Assembly (NCBI GenBank): GCA_903813345.2
Contig: CAIIXF020000006.1
Location: 7,368,989 to 7,432,988 of the forward strand
Length of the DNA: 64,000 nt
Direction of reading: 5' to 3'
Origin: Owenia fusiformis
Taxonomy: Eukaryota > Annelida > Polychaeta > Sabellida > Oweniidae
Shown: piece after piece, positions 1 through 11,734 of the stretch
Layout of the letters: every line of letters starts with the position of its first letter
How positions within the stretch are numbered: the first letter of the stretch is position 1
Made by a program: the position numbers and the translations under genes
Notes under the pieces: model-generated
Database searches by the model: none
What the model saw: only the letters and a program-made list of their open reading frames with translations
What the model was told of the DNA's origin: nothing

Positions 1-198
1 AATCCACTTGATTTCTTTTTGTGGGGCAATTTGAAAGACAATGTGTACCAAAACAATCCTGAGACAATTGCTGACCTAAAGGTGGCAATAAATGCTAAAT
101 GTAATGCCATAACAAGGTCGGAATATGTAAGGGTATTTGCCAAATGTATCCAGCTCTGCGTTGGTCTCAATTGCGCCTATTTGGAGCATGTTATGTAA
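1..198 (+). pseudogene. mariner/Tc1-like transposase, C-terminal end
   Basis: Frame 1 is open from the window edge to the TAA at 196-198, giving 65 residues. It starts NPLDFFLWGNLKDNVYQNN. In the IS630-Tc1/mariner superfamily the final catalytic acidic residue lies in a PLDFFLWG-type block, followed by a short helical tail ending in a stop, which fits here: the D of PLDFF is the likely last member of the catalytic triad. The rest of the transposase lies left of the window, so intactness cannot be judged. About 160 bases of 3' sequence follow, ending in a terminal inverted repeat at ~340-358 (reads GGTCACCCTG) and a TA at 359-360. The protein would cut and paste the element at TA sites. The superfamily call is confident; the subfamily is not. 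Confidence 0.8.
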
Positions 199-360
199 AT
201 GATCATAGCTCCTGAACCAGTTGACTGCTTGTATTGACACTCTCAGGAACAAATTTCCATAGGACTGTCCTGATGTATGCAAAATTTCATTGATGTCACT
301 AGTCTATTTTAGGAGATATTGCCTATTTCAATGGTCTCCTTTTTTTCCGGTCACCCTGTA
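1..360 (+). mobile_element. mariner-like element, right end, inserted at TA
   Basis: The element's right boundary can be placed at the TA at 359-360. The sequence starting at 361 (CATGCACAGAATTAG) is the interior of another repeat. An uninterrupted relative at 14421-14440 reads AATACATGCACAGAATTAG, so the mariner sits exactly at the TA of that site. The left end is outside the window. A second terminus of the same general type (TACAGGGTGTCCC) occurs at 47463. Confidence 0.7.
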
Positions 361-485
361 CATGCACAGAATTAGCCACGATAAAGTCCGATGAACGAGG
401 ACCAAAAAAGAGTTGAAGCGACGGTTATGTCAGCCATTTGTGCCAACGGTATCTGACTTTTCTGTTGTCAGGGTATTCCGGTGTG
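361..485 (+). repeat. fragment of the CACACCGGAATA-terminus MITE family
   Basis: Contains the family's block GAAGCGACGGTTATG, then the ATCTGAC segment and the end TATTCCGGTGTG at 485. It matches 14420-14555, and on the opposite strand 24852-25000 and 58549-58690. The left part was displaced by the mariner insertion and lies beyond the window. Confidence 0.7.
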
Positions 486-966
486 CATATAATTAAAATC
501 GAATTGGGACCGTTACGCAATTATGTCGTTATGAATGCACATGGTCCATTGAACAAAATGTGAAAAATTAGTGGGATTCTGATTATTGTTTCAAAATTTC
601 AACGAACCGTATAAAAGTGTTACGTCTCACAACGTTTTTGACGATGTCGGGGTATGTTCAACTTTAAAGATATGGTTGGTCACATCAAACTTTTCAAGAA
701 AAAATAGTATCACTGAAATGCGTATAAGAAAAACTTCAAAATGATGTATGAAACACATGGTTAGCTTTTTTAATAAGGCGGAGATTAAAGCTGGACTACG
801 CTCCGAAACGCAATCTTGGGTTGTTTCGGGGGTGAACTTTATCATTTTGAGCTTAATGAAAGATTATAGAATGATGAACAAATGGGGCAAATCTTGTGTA
901 GAAATACTTACGATAAATGTGTCATATCAAAGATTTTTCATTGAATTTGCTTCGATCGGTGCCGGC

Positions 967-1271
967 CAAGGAGGATTGGCTCCCAGGATCGAAACTCGAT
1001 ATTTTCCAACAATGAAAACGTCGAAATGTCGTTATTTTCTGAAATTAAAACCGACTATAAATTCAAAATAAACAGTTCAAAAGATTCGAACCAATATCTC
1101 GATCGTTTCTTGTGAGTTTTGGAATTTTTCGTTTGGAAATAAGACCAAAATTCACGATTTAAATGTTGAAGTGAACAAAATGGCGGCTGTTTGAATTCGA
1201 ATTTTGTATTACGACATACCCATATATGGGACAGAATATCGGTGGTGCACTCTGGGAGCCAATCCTCCTTG
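967..1271. mobile_element. 305-bp MITE with perfect 20-bp TIRs and 9-bp target duplication
   Basis: The left end CAAGGAGGATTGGCTCCC (967-986) and the right end (1252-1271) are exact reverse complements over 20 bp. The flanks repeat GGTGCCGGC at 958-966 and 1272-1280, a clean 9-bp target site duplication. Nine-base duplications are known for Mutator-like elements, and 8-9 bp for Merlin; no protein is present to decide. A related fragment starts at 8806. Long reading frames through this stretch are not gene-like. Confidence 0.85.
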
Positions 1272-1380
1272 GGTGCCGGCGATATGATTTTGGAAAGGTT
1301 TCTAAATGAAGAACGTGACGTCACTTCCGAATCATAGCATTCAAAATAAGTAGCGTTTAATTACTCCCTCCTTTCATAAT

Positions 1381-1452
1381 AATACGTTGGTGTAGCGGGT
1401 AGAATCCTCGCTGAGCACGCGGGAGGCCCGGGTTCGAATCCCGCACTAGCCT
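1381..1452 (+). repeat. tRNA-like Pol III sequence (SINE head or tRNA relic)
   Basis: The A-box-like TGGTGTAGCGGG and a perfect B box GGTTCGAATCC are spaced as in a tRNA. A 5-bp anticodon stem (CTCGC/GCGGG) encloses a 7-base loop whose middle triplet is AGC (Ala), but U33 is replaced by G. The T stem forms with one mismatch. The acceptor strands do not pair in the standard register, so this is unlikely to be a functional tRNA. A T-run (CTTTTTATTTTTTT) right after would terminate Pol III. A tRNA-derived SINE head is the best reading. Confidence 0.55.
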
Positions 1453-1600
1453 TTTTATTTTTTTAACTAAATGATTGTTCTTTGATATTACGCAGAAAAA
1501 AACAATTTTTATTTACAAAAACTTTATATTAGAGCTTGAAAATGTAAAAACAATATATGTCAACATATTGCGTTTCGGAGCGTAGTCCAGCTTTAACGGT

Positions 1601-3389
1601 TAAAGGTCACATTAGCCCATATTTGATATTTCTCAAATTGTCCCCAGGTCCGTGCAAGTCAAAAGATCGATCTAGCTAAGTGTCAGTCCTCGAAAAAATC
1701 GGGGATATGCTATTAATCTGGTTATGTTTTAAAACTTACGTTCACCTGCCCATTTACTTGGTTATTGACCAGTCCGCATTTCCTCCGATTCATCGGCTGG
1801 CGCCCAGCCGTTTGAGTATTTTGTGCAAAATTGAAGGTCAAATCTCAGATTTTAGGTCAGATGGGAACTCCTGAGAACTTGTCTATGATTTAAAAAAAAG
1901 TTTGGTCAATTTGAAGCAAGTTGAAATCAGTTTTGAAAAAAATGCTGCACAGGGTAGAATCACATGTTTGTCACCGAATGGACGGATTAAACAAGAAAAC
2001 AATAGAGTATAAAATATAAATAAATGACGTTTGAAAACACAGACACCAACTCGTATGACGCAATATTGCTAGGCGCGCCATTTGAGTACCGCACCCTGGT
2101 TTTTGGTCGCAAAGAAGAGATTAAAAAACATGCGCAATGGGCTACGATATACTACAGCTTAAATCAACATCGTCCGATAAATTATTCTTACACCATTCTA
2201 TGAATGGATTGTAGTGAAACGGTGGTAAGTTTGAATGAAATATAGAATGGCATGTTGTTCTCACCTTCAATGTAGTTGCACTAAATATCACGTTAACATT
2301 ACCCGCGGATTGCCATCGAAAAAAACAAGTTGTTATCGTCTGCTAGAAATATCGATCCGCAACTATGCTTCATAATGAGATTCGAGTTATATTACTCACG
2401 ATTGTATTGTATCCAATGCGGCAAAAGGGGGATACACAGGAAGTTTTCAGTATAAACCGGCTATAAAAACAACTGCGACCACGAACGTTCGAGAATAGTT
2501 AGGCGTATGTATTTTAGATACTAAATTGCTGTTGAACAACCCAGGGAACAGCCAATTGGAGTCATATCCCCTTTCATATTAAATGGATTCTAAAATCTAA
2601 ATGACCTTATAAGGTTATGAACCTAGAAGAGTGACAGTGATCTTAGTTGTCATACCTTGTTTAGGGTCGACTGGACCCTCCTCCTTTTCAGATATTGCTA
2701 AACTCTTCCTTCGTATACTAACATGAGGATGTTCTTGGTCTTTCTTCAGCCAAGCCGGGCTAAAATTCCATTCTTTTTGGAAAAAGTCCATGTACCCCAT
2801 TTTTACGGGATAGATTCGACGTCACGTACGACGATTCTTACAAGAGCTGGAAAATCCGGAATGTATAGGTCCTACCCTGGCTATGGGTACAACTAAACAA
2901 TCAATCTTATCCTTAGAAGATTATACACCTTGAGCTATCCTCTTCTAGCCATTTCCCGATCCAATAACAGGGTCAGATGCTGCAATCTTATTTTTGCGGT
3001 CATAAGGACGCGATAACTTGACTTTCATTTTCCCTCAAGGTCATTCGACACAGCTTCCGCCTGTTGCTATAGATACAGCAGACGCATATATATACCTACT
3101 GTCTAGGAATTAGTGCGCTGGAGCTTCCAATACTAGCATATGTATCTATCAACCGATGCGATTCTTCAACCTATATACTGTTTACTAGCTCACTTTAGTT
3201 ATTGCGAATAGCAGGTTAATGATCAGGCTTTCTTGGGTCACCGCTAACAAAAGATGTGTATAAACAACACGATTTTCGAATGTAAACAAGAGTATGTTCG
3301 CCTGTAAAATGTATTGTGAAATGATTTAGTGACATTTTTTTTAAATTAAAATTTGAAACGACATTCAAAAGAGTATTTGAAGCATATTA
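1601..3389. other. no recognisable feature
   Basis: No ORF with family character, no long inverted repeat and no tandem array was seen. Short ORFs of 60-64 codons here look like chance. Confidence 0.5.
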
Positions 3390-3894
3390 CTCTAGGGGCG
3401 AGGAGGGAAATTCTCAATAAATGGAGTATAGTTGGTTTGGCAGCATTTTCAGTTAGGGGAGAGTCTTGGATGAAATTTCCACCTAGGTGATAGCTTCACA
3501 GAGTGGTAGGAAGTTCTTTTTTTTGAAGAGTTAACCCCCTACCCCACAAAAACACCCCACCCCGGGGAAAAAAATTGTTCACACTAAATAACCTTAGATA
3601 TTTTGATGTTTGTAAGTGACATACATAGATATTATATATATGAATCATTTGCAGTATAATTGATGCTGATTACTCCTAAAAAAATTGAATATTAGTACAA
3701 AGTGTGTACCCCAGGGGGCAAATTCGTGACCCATTTCCTTACTATTTTGATCCTAACTTTTCAACTAGACACTGTAAGAGGTTGAAAAAATTCATGTGAA
3801 GTGCCCAATAGCAGGGTTAGTAACCCTGAAAGATGTAAAGCTATGGAAGAGGTAGGAGCTGAGAAAAAAATTGTTGATTTTTCGAAAAAGTTGA

Positions 3895-4570
3895 CATTTT
3901 TGACAGCTGGATTTTGTGTATGACTATAGCTGACCCCTATAGTTCCTGGATCCATCCCTCTATGATGATATATATGGTTTTATAGTGTGGAACTAAGATG
4001 TAAAACATAATTAAGATGGGTTTTAAGGAAATTTAAGGTTTTAAACAAGTCCAAAATTTGAAAAATTGTAAATATAAGGTTTCAAATTTACGAATTCCAG
4101 GTAGAGCCATGGCAGACCCCTATAGTTTCTAGATCCATCCCTCTATGGTGATACTTATGGTATTGCTGTATGGAACTAATATGTAAAACACAATTTAGAT
4201 GGGTTTTAAGGAAGTTTAAGGTTTTAAACAAGTCCAAAATTTGAAAAATTGTGAATATAAGGATTCAAATTTACGAATTTCAGGTATAGCCATGGCTGAC
4301 CCTTATGGTTGTTACATCCATACCTCTATGATTAAATATACAGTTTTAGAGTGTGGGACTAAGATTTAACATACCCAAAATGAATTTTAAGAAAGTTTAA
4401 GGTTTTAAACAAGTCAAAAATTTGAAGAATTGTAAATGTAAGTTTTCAAATTTATGAATTTCAGGTATAGCCAAAGATGACCCTTATGGTTTTTTACATC
4501 TATACCTCAGTGATGAGATATATATTTTTAGAGTATTTAACTAAAATGTAAAAGATGCATAAGATGAGTT
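3895..4570. repeat. ~182-bp tandem units in the left arm (about 4 copies)
   Basis: Each unit contains GCCATGGCWGACCCYTATRG, then a CATCCCTCTATG-like block and an ATGGGTTTTAAGG-like block. Anchors at 3932, 4115, 4298 and 4479 give periods of 183, 183 and 181 bp. Divergence rises toward the element's interior. Confidence 0.85.
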
Positions 4571-5403
4571 TGCAATATTCTGGATTTTGAAGAAATATGA
4601 ATGCATTCTCAATGAAAAATATTGATAAATATTAATAATATTTATACTGACCACCCAAAAAGCTTAATAGCATTCCAAAATCCAATTCAAAAGTTTTGAT
4701 ATCATAACAATTCAGTGTTAAACTGACAATATTTGAGCAATTTTGTAAGAAATATGTGATATTTGGTAAAAAAAAAAGTTCAAGTTTAACAGGTTGATTT
4801 TTCAAATATGAGTGTTCACTGTTCGAATTAAGAGGTGTTCAGATTTCAATTTTTAAACATAGGAGTCAATGGGAGGAAGGAAAAATTGAACTGGGGAAAA
4901 GTGTTCAGATTGGTTGGTTTTCAGATAAGTCAGGTGTTGGGATGATTGGTAGGTGTTCACAATAGTCAGATGTTGGGACATACAGGTTTCACTGCTGATA
5001 TCATTTATACAAGATGATGAACTAGAACTACTGTACTAGGTGCCTTTGATAATTTTTACCACAATGTTATACTATGTCAGGAAAAGAAAGCACCCATGAC
5101 ACTGTGCTTGGACAACTTGAAAATCAACAACACTTTAACATTTGATAAAGGTGTCTACCAAATGAGTAATCCACATAAATTCAAATACAAGCACTTGGCA
5201 TGCTATTCCCTATGATCATTAGTTTCATTAGTTTCTCTAGAATCTAAAATTGACCTTGGGTTTATGAGAGTAATAAATTGGAATGCAGTAATATGGAATA
5301 TTGAATTGGCTGGAATTGGACACACCTTGCCTAGAAATGTGTGAGTAAACTATGATCTTATATGGATACAAACAGTTCGTTTGACAATGATCATCTATCT
5401 TAT

Positions 5404-6010
5404 CCTGTAAAATCAGAACTTAAAAAGGGGTTTGAAATGGAGATCGATGAAACCATACCACAAATTGATAAAACTTTTGTGGTTGATGCAATGGCTATGA
5501 CAAAGGGAAAATGAAGATTAACTTATATGTTGAAATTTGGAGAGTTTTGGAAAGCTATATTTGACTACTCCATCAAATCTAGTAAAGGAGCCCAAAGAAT
5601 AGATTTCATATTAGACTCCTAGCTAGTTGTCTCCATCAGTAAAGGATTCTGAAAGAATGCGAAAAATGGATGCTTCCCCTGTTAAACTTTAATCCATAGA
5701 AGAAATTACACCATTACCTAAAAATATAAATACCTTTGTCCAAGTAATATAAGACAAATTTTCAAAGATTACAAAGAAATTCAATAAAGCAGCATTCTAA
5801 AAGTGTGCCAAATGTCAAGATTGTTTTAAGTGGAACTATTGGAGAGAACTCAAATATCTGTGATAATGATAACTGAAATCTCCTGTTAAATTCCACTCCT
5901 GAACTGGCTGATTTTAAAATTATTCACTCTGTTTTACATTCAGCAGAACATGTGGGACTGCAGTAATTTGCAACAAATGACACTGATATTATAATTTTAT
6001 GACTATCATT
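5404..6010 (+). pseudogene. decayed ORF inside the 5.3-kb element
   Basis: Several stretches read like a protein interrupted by stops. The first is HLSYPVKSELKKGFEMEID... running to KTFVVDAMAMTKGK and a stop at 5512-5514. The second (from ~5518) includes LKFGEFWKAIFDYSIKSSKG and RIDFILDS. A later one contains HSVLHSAEHVGL and NDTDIIIL. From memory, the order VVDAMA ... RIDFVxD ... (E)ADT ... DTDxxxL resembles a large group of uncharacterised proteins common in marine invertebrate genomes and thought to be transposon-borne. I cannot verify that. At least four in-frame stops make it non-functional. It would be the only coding remnant of this element. Confidence 0.45.
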
Positions 6011-6774
6011 TCAATAAATGAAAAAAAAATTCTTCAACTTTGCTAGAAAATGTCATCTGCAAAGCCAGTATGTAAACATTTTCTACAATGTCTGTTTGTT
6101 TGAAACATATTGATCATATCACCATATATACTTTTTTGATCTACATGAAGATTTTAATGTGACAAGACCCTTTTACCCTAGAGTTCCTTATATCATTGCA
6201 CTAACGGAAGTTTCTAGGCCGGGGGGGGGGGGGGGTATCCTTATAATCCTTATTTTCCCAAATAATTACTGTTGCCTGATGACAAATTGTTTTATTGGGA
6301 GTGTAGTGATTATAATTTGATAATTCATAATAATTTTGTATAAGGAGATGATCATTGCTTAATTACAGAAGGGGCATAACAAAATATAGAGAAAACATGT
6401 TTCTTTTAATTTAACCATGTCTTTATGTATTTTGATAATGCAGAACATTACATCGAACATGTTGATGTGAAAAAGTAAAAATGCTATATCACATAATAAA
6501 TATCATCAAATAATAATTAATTAGTTATAATCCATTTAATCAATCAATTACTACACTGTATACGATATCCCTAGGAGCAGTTACACTTACTGGGGGATTT
6601 ATTAACCTCTCACCCCCTTAGGAACTCAAGGGTTAAGTCCTCAACTCTAATGATTTTTCTTTTAACAATACATGTAACACGGATCAAACCTGACCACAAT
6701 ATTTTCAACATCTAATTTCTAAGCTAAGTCATACATTCAAAAAGAGGGACATCCAGGGCTATACATGAAATCGT

Positions 6775-7448
6775 AAAGGAGGACTGAAAGTATCGCAACA
6801 GATTTCAGCAATCATATGTTGGATTTTGGCTATTTTCTGAGGATTTGAGGAGGTGCATATGTTAGGCCAATGCATTTCCTCCAGGAAAAGCACCCATAGA
6901 GATGATAAAATAATTTCTATTTTGAGACAGGGAAGGTGCAACCCACAACCCACCAACATGCATAAATATATATATGTATATGTATAAATATATGTGTATA
7001 CAGTTAACCCCTTTAAATGAAAAATACATTCTATCTGGGATTTTAAAGATATCAAATATGGGTGACCAAAATTAAGCTGAAAGCAATGGATCACATGAGT
7101 TTTCCCTATGGGAAAATAACAGGAAAATATTGTTTTCCGCTTTATCTAAAAGGAATTTATCCTTTTAATGGTTAACTATGTCTCAAAACGCAACATATTG
7201 ATGCAACAAAAATTGAAAAACCAGGGGTAAACGGGGTTGAAAATCAGGACGACATTTCCCCAAAAACATGTGGGTGGATTGTTTTCACCTTCGCTGTCTC
7301 AAATTCCAAACTATTTTATCATCTCTAAGAGTTCTTTTCCCGTAGGTAATGCAATGGCCTATCATATGCACCTGCTTAAATCCTCAGAAAACAGACAAAA
7401 TCCAACATATGACTGTCTGAAATCTGTTGCGATACTTTCCGTGCTCCT
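6775..7448. repeat. internal inverted repeat
   Basis: The segment 6775-6955 (TCGCAACAGATTTCAG..., ...CAATGCATTTCC) is matched in reverse complement by 7265-7448 (...GCAATGGCC..., CTGAAATCTGTTGCGA). It sits directly beside the right arm of the 5.3-kb element and may be a separate insertion or part of it. A TA-rich microsatellite-like tract lies at 6964-7000. Confidence 0.7.
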
Positions 7449-7489
7449 TTGAGACCTGATATTTCTCAAATTTTCAAATATTGCACTTG

Positions 7490-8165
7490 TTAAAATACTT
7501 AAACGTCCTTAAAATTCATCTTAGGTATGTTTTACATCTTAGTTTCACACTCTAAAAGTATATGTTTCATCATAGAAGTATTGATGAAAAAGCCATAAGG
7601 GTCATCCATGGCTATACCTAAAATTCGTAAATTTGAAACCTTATATTTTCAATTTTTCAAATTTTGGACTTGTTTTAAATCATTAACTTCCTTAAAACCC
7701 ATCTAAATTATGTTTTACATCTTTAGTTCCATACTACAAAACCATAAATATCATCAAAGAGGGATGGATCTAGAAACTATAGGGGTCAGCCATGGCTATA
7801 GCTGGAATTCGTAAATTTGAAACCTTACATTTACAATTTTTCGAATTTTGGACTTGTTTAAAACCTATAACTTCCTTAAAACCCATCTAATTTATGTTTT
7901 ACATCTTAATTTCACACTATGAAAGCATAAATATCATCAAAGATGGATGGATCTAGAAACTATAGGGGTCAGCCATGGCTATACCTGAAATTCGTAAATT
8001 TGAAACCTTATATTTACAATTTTTCAAATTTTGGACTTGTTTAAAACCTTTAACTTCCTTAAAACCCATCTAAACTATGTTTTGCATCTTAGTTCCACAC
8101 TATAAAACCATAAATATCATCATAGAGGGATGGATCTAGAAACTATAGGGGTCAGCTATAGTCAT
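7490..8165. repeat. ~182-bp tandem units in the right arm (about 4 copies)
   Basis: Reverse complement of the left-arm array, with anchors near 7603, 7785, 7967 and 8150. Copy number and period match the left arm, so the array predates the element's spread or evolves together in both arms. Confidence 0.85.
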
Positions 8166-8805
8166 ACACAAAATCCAGTTGTCAAAAATGTCCAATTTTT
8201 CGAAAAATTAACAATTTTTTTTTCAGCTCCTACTTCTTCCATGGCTTTGCATCTTTCAGGGTTACTAACCCAGCTATTGGGCACTTCACATGAATTTTTT
8301 CAACCTCTTACAGTGTTGTATTGAAAAGTTAGAATCAAAACAGTAAGAAAATGAGTCACAAATTTGCCCCCTGGGGTACACACTTTGTACTGATATTCAA
8401 ATTCTTTAGGAGTAATCAGCATCAATTATACTGCAAATTATTCATAAATATAATATCTATGTATGTCACTTATAAACATCAAAATATCTAAGGTTATTTA
8501 GTGTGAACAATTTTTTCCCCAGGGTGGGGTGTTTTTGGGGGGTGGGGGACTAACTCCTCAAAAAAAAGAACTTCCTACCACTCTGCGAAGCTATCACCTA
8601 GGTGGAAATTTCATCCAAGACTCTCCCCTAACCGAAAATACTGCCAAACCAACTATACACCATTTATTGAGAATTTTCCTCCTCGCCCCTTGAGTATATA
8701 CAGGCCAACAACATTATGTATATAGCTCTGAGCCTATTTTACTGCAGATTATAATGTGCTGCGCAGTTTTTAATGCGTGTGGGTTATGCGCTAAGCCTAC
8801 ACCAA

Positions 8806-8950
8806 TAGGAGGATTGGCTCCCAGGGACACAACTCATATTTTCCAGCAATGAAAATGTCGAAATATCGGAACTGTCTAAATTAGGTAATTCAAAATTTGA
8901 AGTGAAAATCGCGACATTAAAGATCGGATTCATTTTTGGATCGAAAATAT
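8806..8950 (+). repeat. fragment of the GGAGGATTGGCTCCCAG MITE family
   Basis: AGGAGGATTGGCTCCCAGG is followed by TATTTTCCAGCAATGAAAA, nearly the left half of the 967-1271 MITE. No right terminus was seen, so it is truncated or diverged. Confidence 0.7.
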
Positions 8951-10350
8951 GGAGATTGCATTTTAATTAATTTGCAACTGCAAATTCTTTGCTGTCACTG
9001 AATCAATGAAGCATACACTAGCAGATTTTATAATCTGTTAGCCAGTATTTTTAAAACTGTTATCAACCTTCTAATAAAGGGAGTCAGTTGGATAAAATAT
9101 AGGGATAGCAAATATGTGGCGTTTTTGAAACAGCCATCCGTCTCTTGGTGAAACCGCCAAGTGCGACAGGGTCATTAGACAACTTATATCCCCGGTCTCT
9201 GTATCGTACAAAATCTGTCATTCCGATCACTACTGGAGCCTGTCGTTATACTTTTTTTTCCAGAATATATCGTGGGCAACTGCACATTTCTTTCAGAAAT
9301 GTCTCTAACTATAGGATGGGCCGAAAATGTTTCTTATATGGCGATAACGTTTTCAATAATCTTTTGAACATATTTTTACTGGAGATGCAAGAATCAATTT
9401 TGAAATTGTCTTTCAAATGGGATAGATGAATCTTCAGCTGTTTCTGATGGTTTAAATAAAAAATTTAGGACAACATTATGCACCCCATGCATAAGAAAAA
9501 CACAAAAATTCATTCTGTTTTGTAATTAACCATTATCACCCCATGCAGACATATCGCCTAAAACTACATTCGTGTGATGCGAGACTCGACATTCACCAGG
9601 AAAGTAGAAACAGTTTGTAACCAAAGAAGCAAATTAATTTTTAACTGCTTAAATGGTCAAGCAGTTACATTGAGTTCTGAGAATAGCATGGCGTCTTGAT
9701 GTTTCAAGGTAACTCGTTCGTGATTTTCGTGATTTCGGTGATTGAAATTTCGATGTAAAGATAAAACCGTAATGAAATATTTGTAGATTTCTTTGAATAA
9801 CTAAGAAATACACATCACATATCGGAATTTTTCAAAACAGAAAAAACATGTATAAACAGTAAAGTCTGCAGGTCTGATTCCCCCTGGTAGCATTAACATT
9901 GGTCACACAACATTTGAAAAACAACTATTATTCGAATTTATGATCGGACATAAGTAGTATGCTACTTCATTACCGTGGCCTTTCTATTTACACTATTTTC
10001 TGTAATGAAAAATTCAACATGCACGCCCTGTGATCGTACAAAATGGATGGAGGGGGGGGAGGAGTGGGCGATTTCTGCAAGAAAATTCAACAAATTTGGA
10101 AGATTTATCTTTTCAAGAGAAGATTTAAGATTGAATTGCCAAATGAATAGGCGCAGTGCATGGCAAAATATGTTAGGTCATCTAGTATTTTTTTTGAACT
10201 GATACCCTTCTAAGATATGAGATCTATTAAAAAAGGCGCATCATCACCAACGTGCAAAAATAAACGTGCTATAAATCGGCAAATGGGTATAAGGGACGTT
10301 ATTATCACAATACTAATGACATTGCTCACTTTTTAAAGTACGTTTCCATG
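8951..10350. other. no recognisable feature
   Basis: A 94-codon reading frame at 9145-9429 has no recognisable motif and no coding context. No repeats were recognised. Confidence 0.45.
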
Positions 10351-10356
10351 CGTTAT

Positions 10357-10645
10357 TCAAAAAATAATCGAAATAAATTAATATTGGATGGAGGGGGGAG
10401 TGGATGGAGGGGGTGGAATAACGTGTATATAAGACATGATAAGACATGCCACTTGAATTTATTTTTATGACTCTTTCCCATTTTTCATTCTCCAGAGATA
10501 TAATATCTAGTTTCTTACTGGGGTACTGAGTTTAGTTTTTTTCAAATACACGAGTTATTGTGAATTTGTTCCATCTTAAAGACATATAACTCCCCCCCCT
10601 CTATCCACCCCCCTCCATCCAATATTAATTCATTTCGATTATTTT
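10357..10645. repeat. inverted repeat with purine-rich GGATGGAGGGGGG arms
   Basis: Left arm ~10357-10420 (TCAAAAAATAATCGAAAT, then TTAATATTGGATGGAGGG) pairs with right arm ~10590-10645. The loop is about 170 bp. Likely a MITE. The arms carry strong purine/pyrimidine strand asymmetry. Confidence 0.75.
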
Positions 10646-10689
10646 TTGTTCACTCATGATTACAACTAAGATTTGGACACCTCTTTCAA

Positions 10690-10925
10690 ATTACTAATAT
10701 CATATGAGGTCATGGGGTCACCTGGGTGAATACAAGTTTAATCAACCATAAATGTTTTAACTTTTCATACCAATCAGTTTTATATGTAAAACTGATGTGG
10801 GAATGAGAACACATTAAACATTTTCACCAAAATGTTATCATTTTGTAGAAATTCCATCAAACAGTTCATATCTATAAAATATTCCACATTTATGAGCAAC
10901 AGTGTATTTGAATACGTAAGGGTTC
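10690..10925 (-). repeat. dispersed repeat, inverted relative of 19030-19260
   Basis: Blocks such as CATTTATGAGCAACAGTGTA, TGATGTGGGAATGAGAACA and TGAGGTCATGGGGTCAC recur in reverse complement at 19040-19256, with roughly 75 percent identity by eye. No termini were identified. Confidence 0.65.
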
Positions 10926-11243
10926 AGAAAATTAAATACTTTCCAACCATCTTGTATATCTCATTACATAAATATATGTGTACCTAGTGCTCTGCCACTT
11001 ATCTAGTATTTACTGGTAATGGCAAAATGATCTATTGCGCTTCTTTTTTTGTCGTCGTGATAGGACATCTGAGTTAGAATGTTACTTAATCAAAGTATAG
11101 TATTTCTTTTGATTACTTTTAATCAATTCTCCCTAGACAAGTATTGCACATTTAGCAGATACAACAAACCTTATGGGCTTACATGTAATGTTCAGTAGTT
11201 AGCAAATGTTTGATATCCCCACGTTCAATTTATATTTATTATT

Positions 11244-11273
11244 AGACTCCAGATGAAATCTGGAGTCTATTGT
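11244..11273. repeat. short palindromic repeat end
   Basis: AGACTCCAGATGAAATCTGG continues into AGTCT, a perfect stem with a short loop. It resembles the terminus of an interspersed repeat, but no partner was found in the window. Pyrimidine-rich sequence follows. Confidence 0.4.
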
Positions 11274-11734
11274 TTTTGCCATTATTCCTTGTTTCTTTCT
11301 TCTTCTTATTACTATAAGGTATCCAATCAAGACTATTATATGGTCAGTTAAGGTCCTATATCTAGTTGGTGGGAAATCGGGTCAAATGATATAGGTCCAA
11401 TCCAGTACTTTCACATTTTTTTCGATTTCCTCAGTCGTCCTTCAATATTTTCGCTCCGGGGTTTTTCATCATGGTCCTTGGAAAAATGCTAATTCCGAAA
11501 AGCAAATCGTTTTTTGATTACTCACCGTTTTTGAGATATTGCGTCCGAAAAGTAGCTCACAACAAAAAGTTCTCAGAATTCAACATATGAGTTATGGAAT
11601 AGGTGTAGAATTTTCCCAGGAATACGAATGTGCAAAATCAAATTTTGATCCGACGAAAGTTATGGCGTTTTGAAATTTTGAGAAAAATCGATCTGATGAT
11701 ATCCTGATAGAAAGTCAAGAGTAGTGAAAAAAAT

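Larger units (their letters stand above)
785..1600. mobile_element. TTAA-flanked DNA transposon remnant (non-autonomous)
   Basis: The inverted ends AGCTGGACTACGCTCC... (from 789) and ...GGAGCGTAGTCCAGCT (to 1592) match perfectly over about 25 bp. Both are abutted by TTAA, at 785-788 and 1593-1596. A TTAA duplication is typical of piggyBac and Kolobok superfamilies. No transposase is visible. A separate 305-bp MITE (967-1271) and a tRNA-like segment (1381-1452) lie inside it. Boundaries are firm; the superfamily is an inference. Confidence 0.75.
3390..8694. mobile_element. 5.3-kb DNA transposon-like element with ~1.2-kb inverted arms
   Basis: The ends CTCTAGGGGCGAGGAGG (from 3390) and CCTCCTCGCCCCTTGAG (to 8694) are inverted. 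The similarity continues inward for more than 1 kb: left arm ~3390-4570, right arm ~7480-8694. Inside are a decayed ORF (5400-6010), a second inverted repeat (6775-6955 against 7265-7448) and a G16-17 run near 6222. No exact target duplication could be fixed (flanks are tatta and tatat). The architecture suggests a long-TIR or fold-back DNA transposon. Confidence 0.8.

Noticed and set aside
748-1324. 107- and 89-codon ORFs
   Set aside because: They run through the nested TTAA element and MITE, crossing insertion boundaries.
1381-1452. functional tRNA-Ala(AGC)
   Set aside because: A and B boxes and an AGC triplet are present, but the acceptor stem does not pair and U33 is missing.
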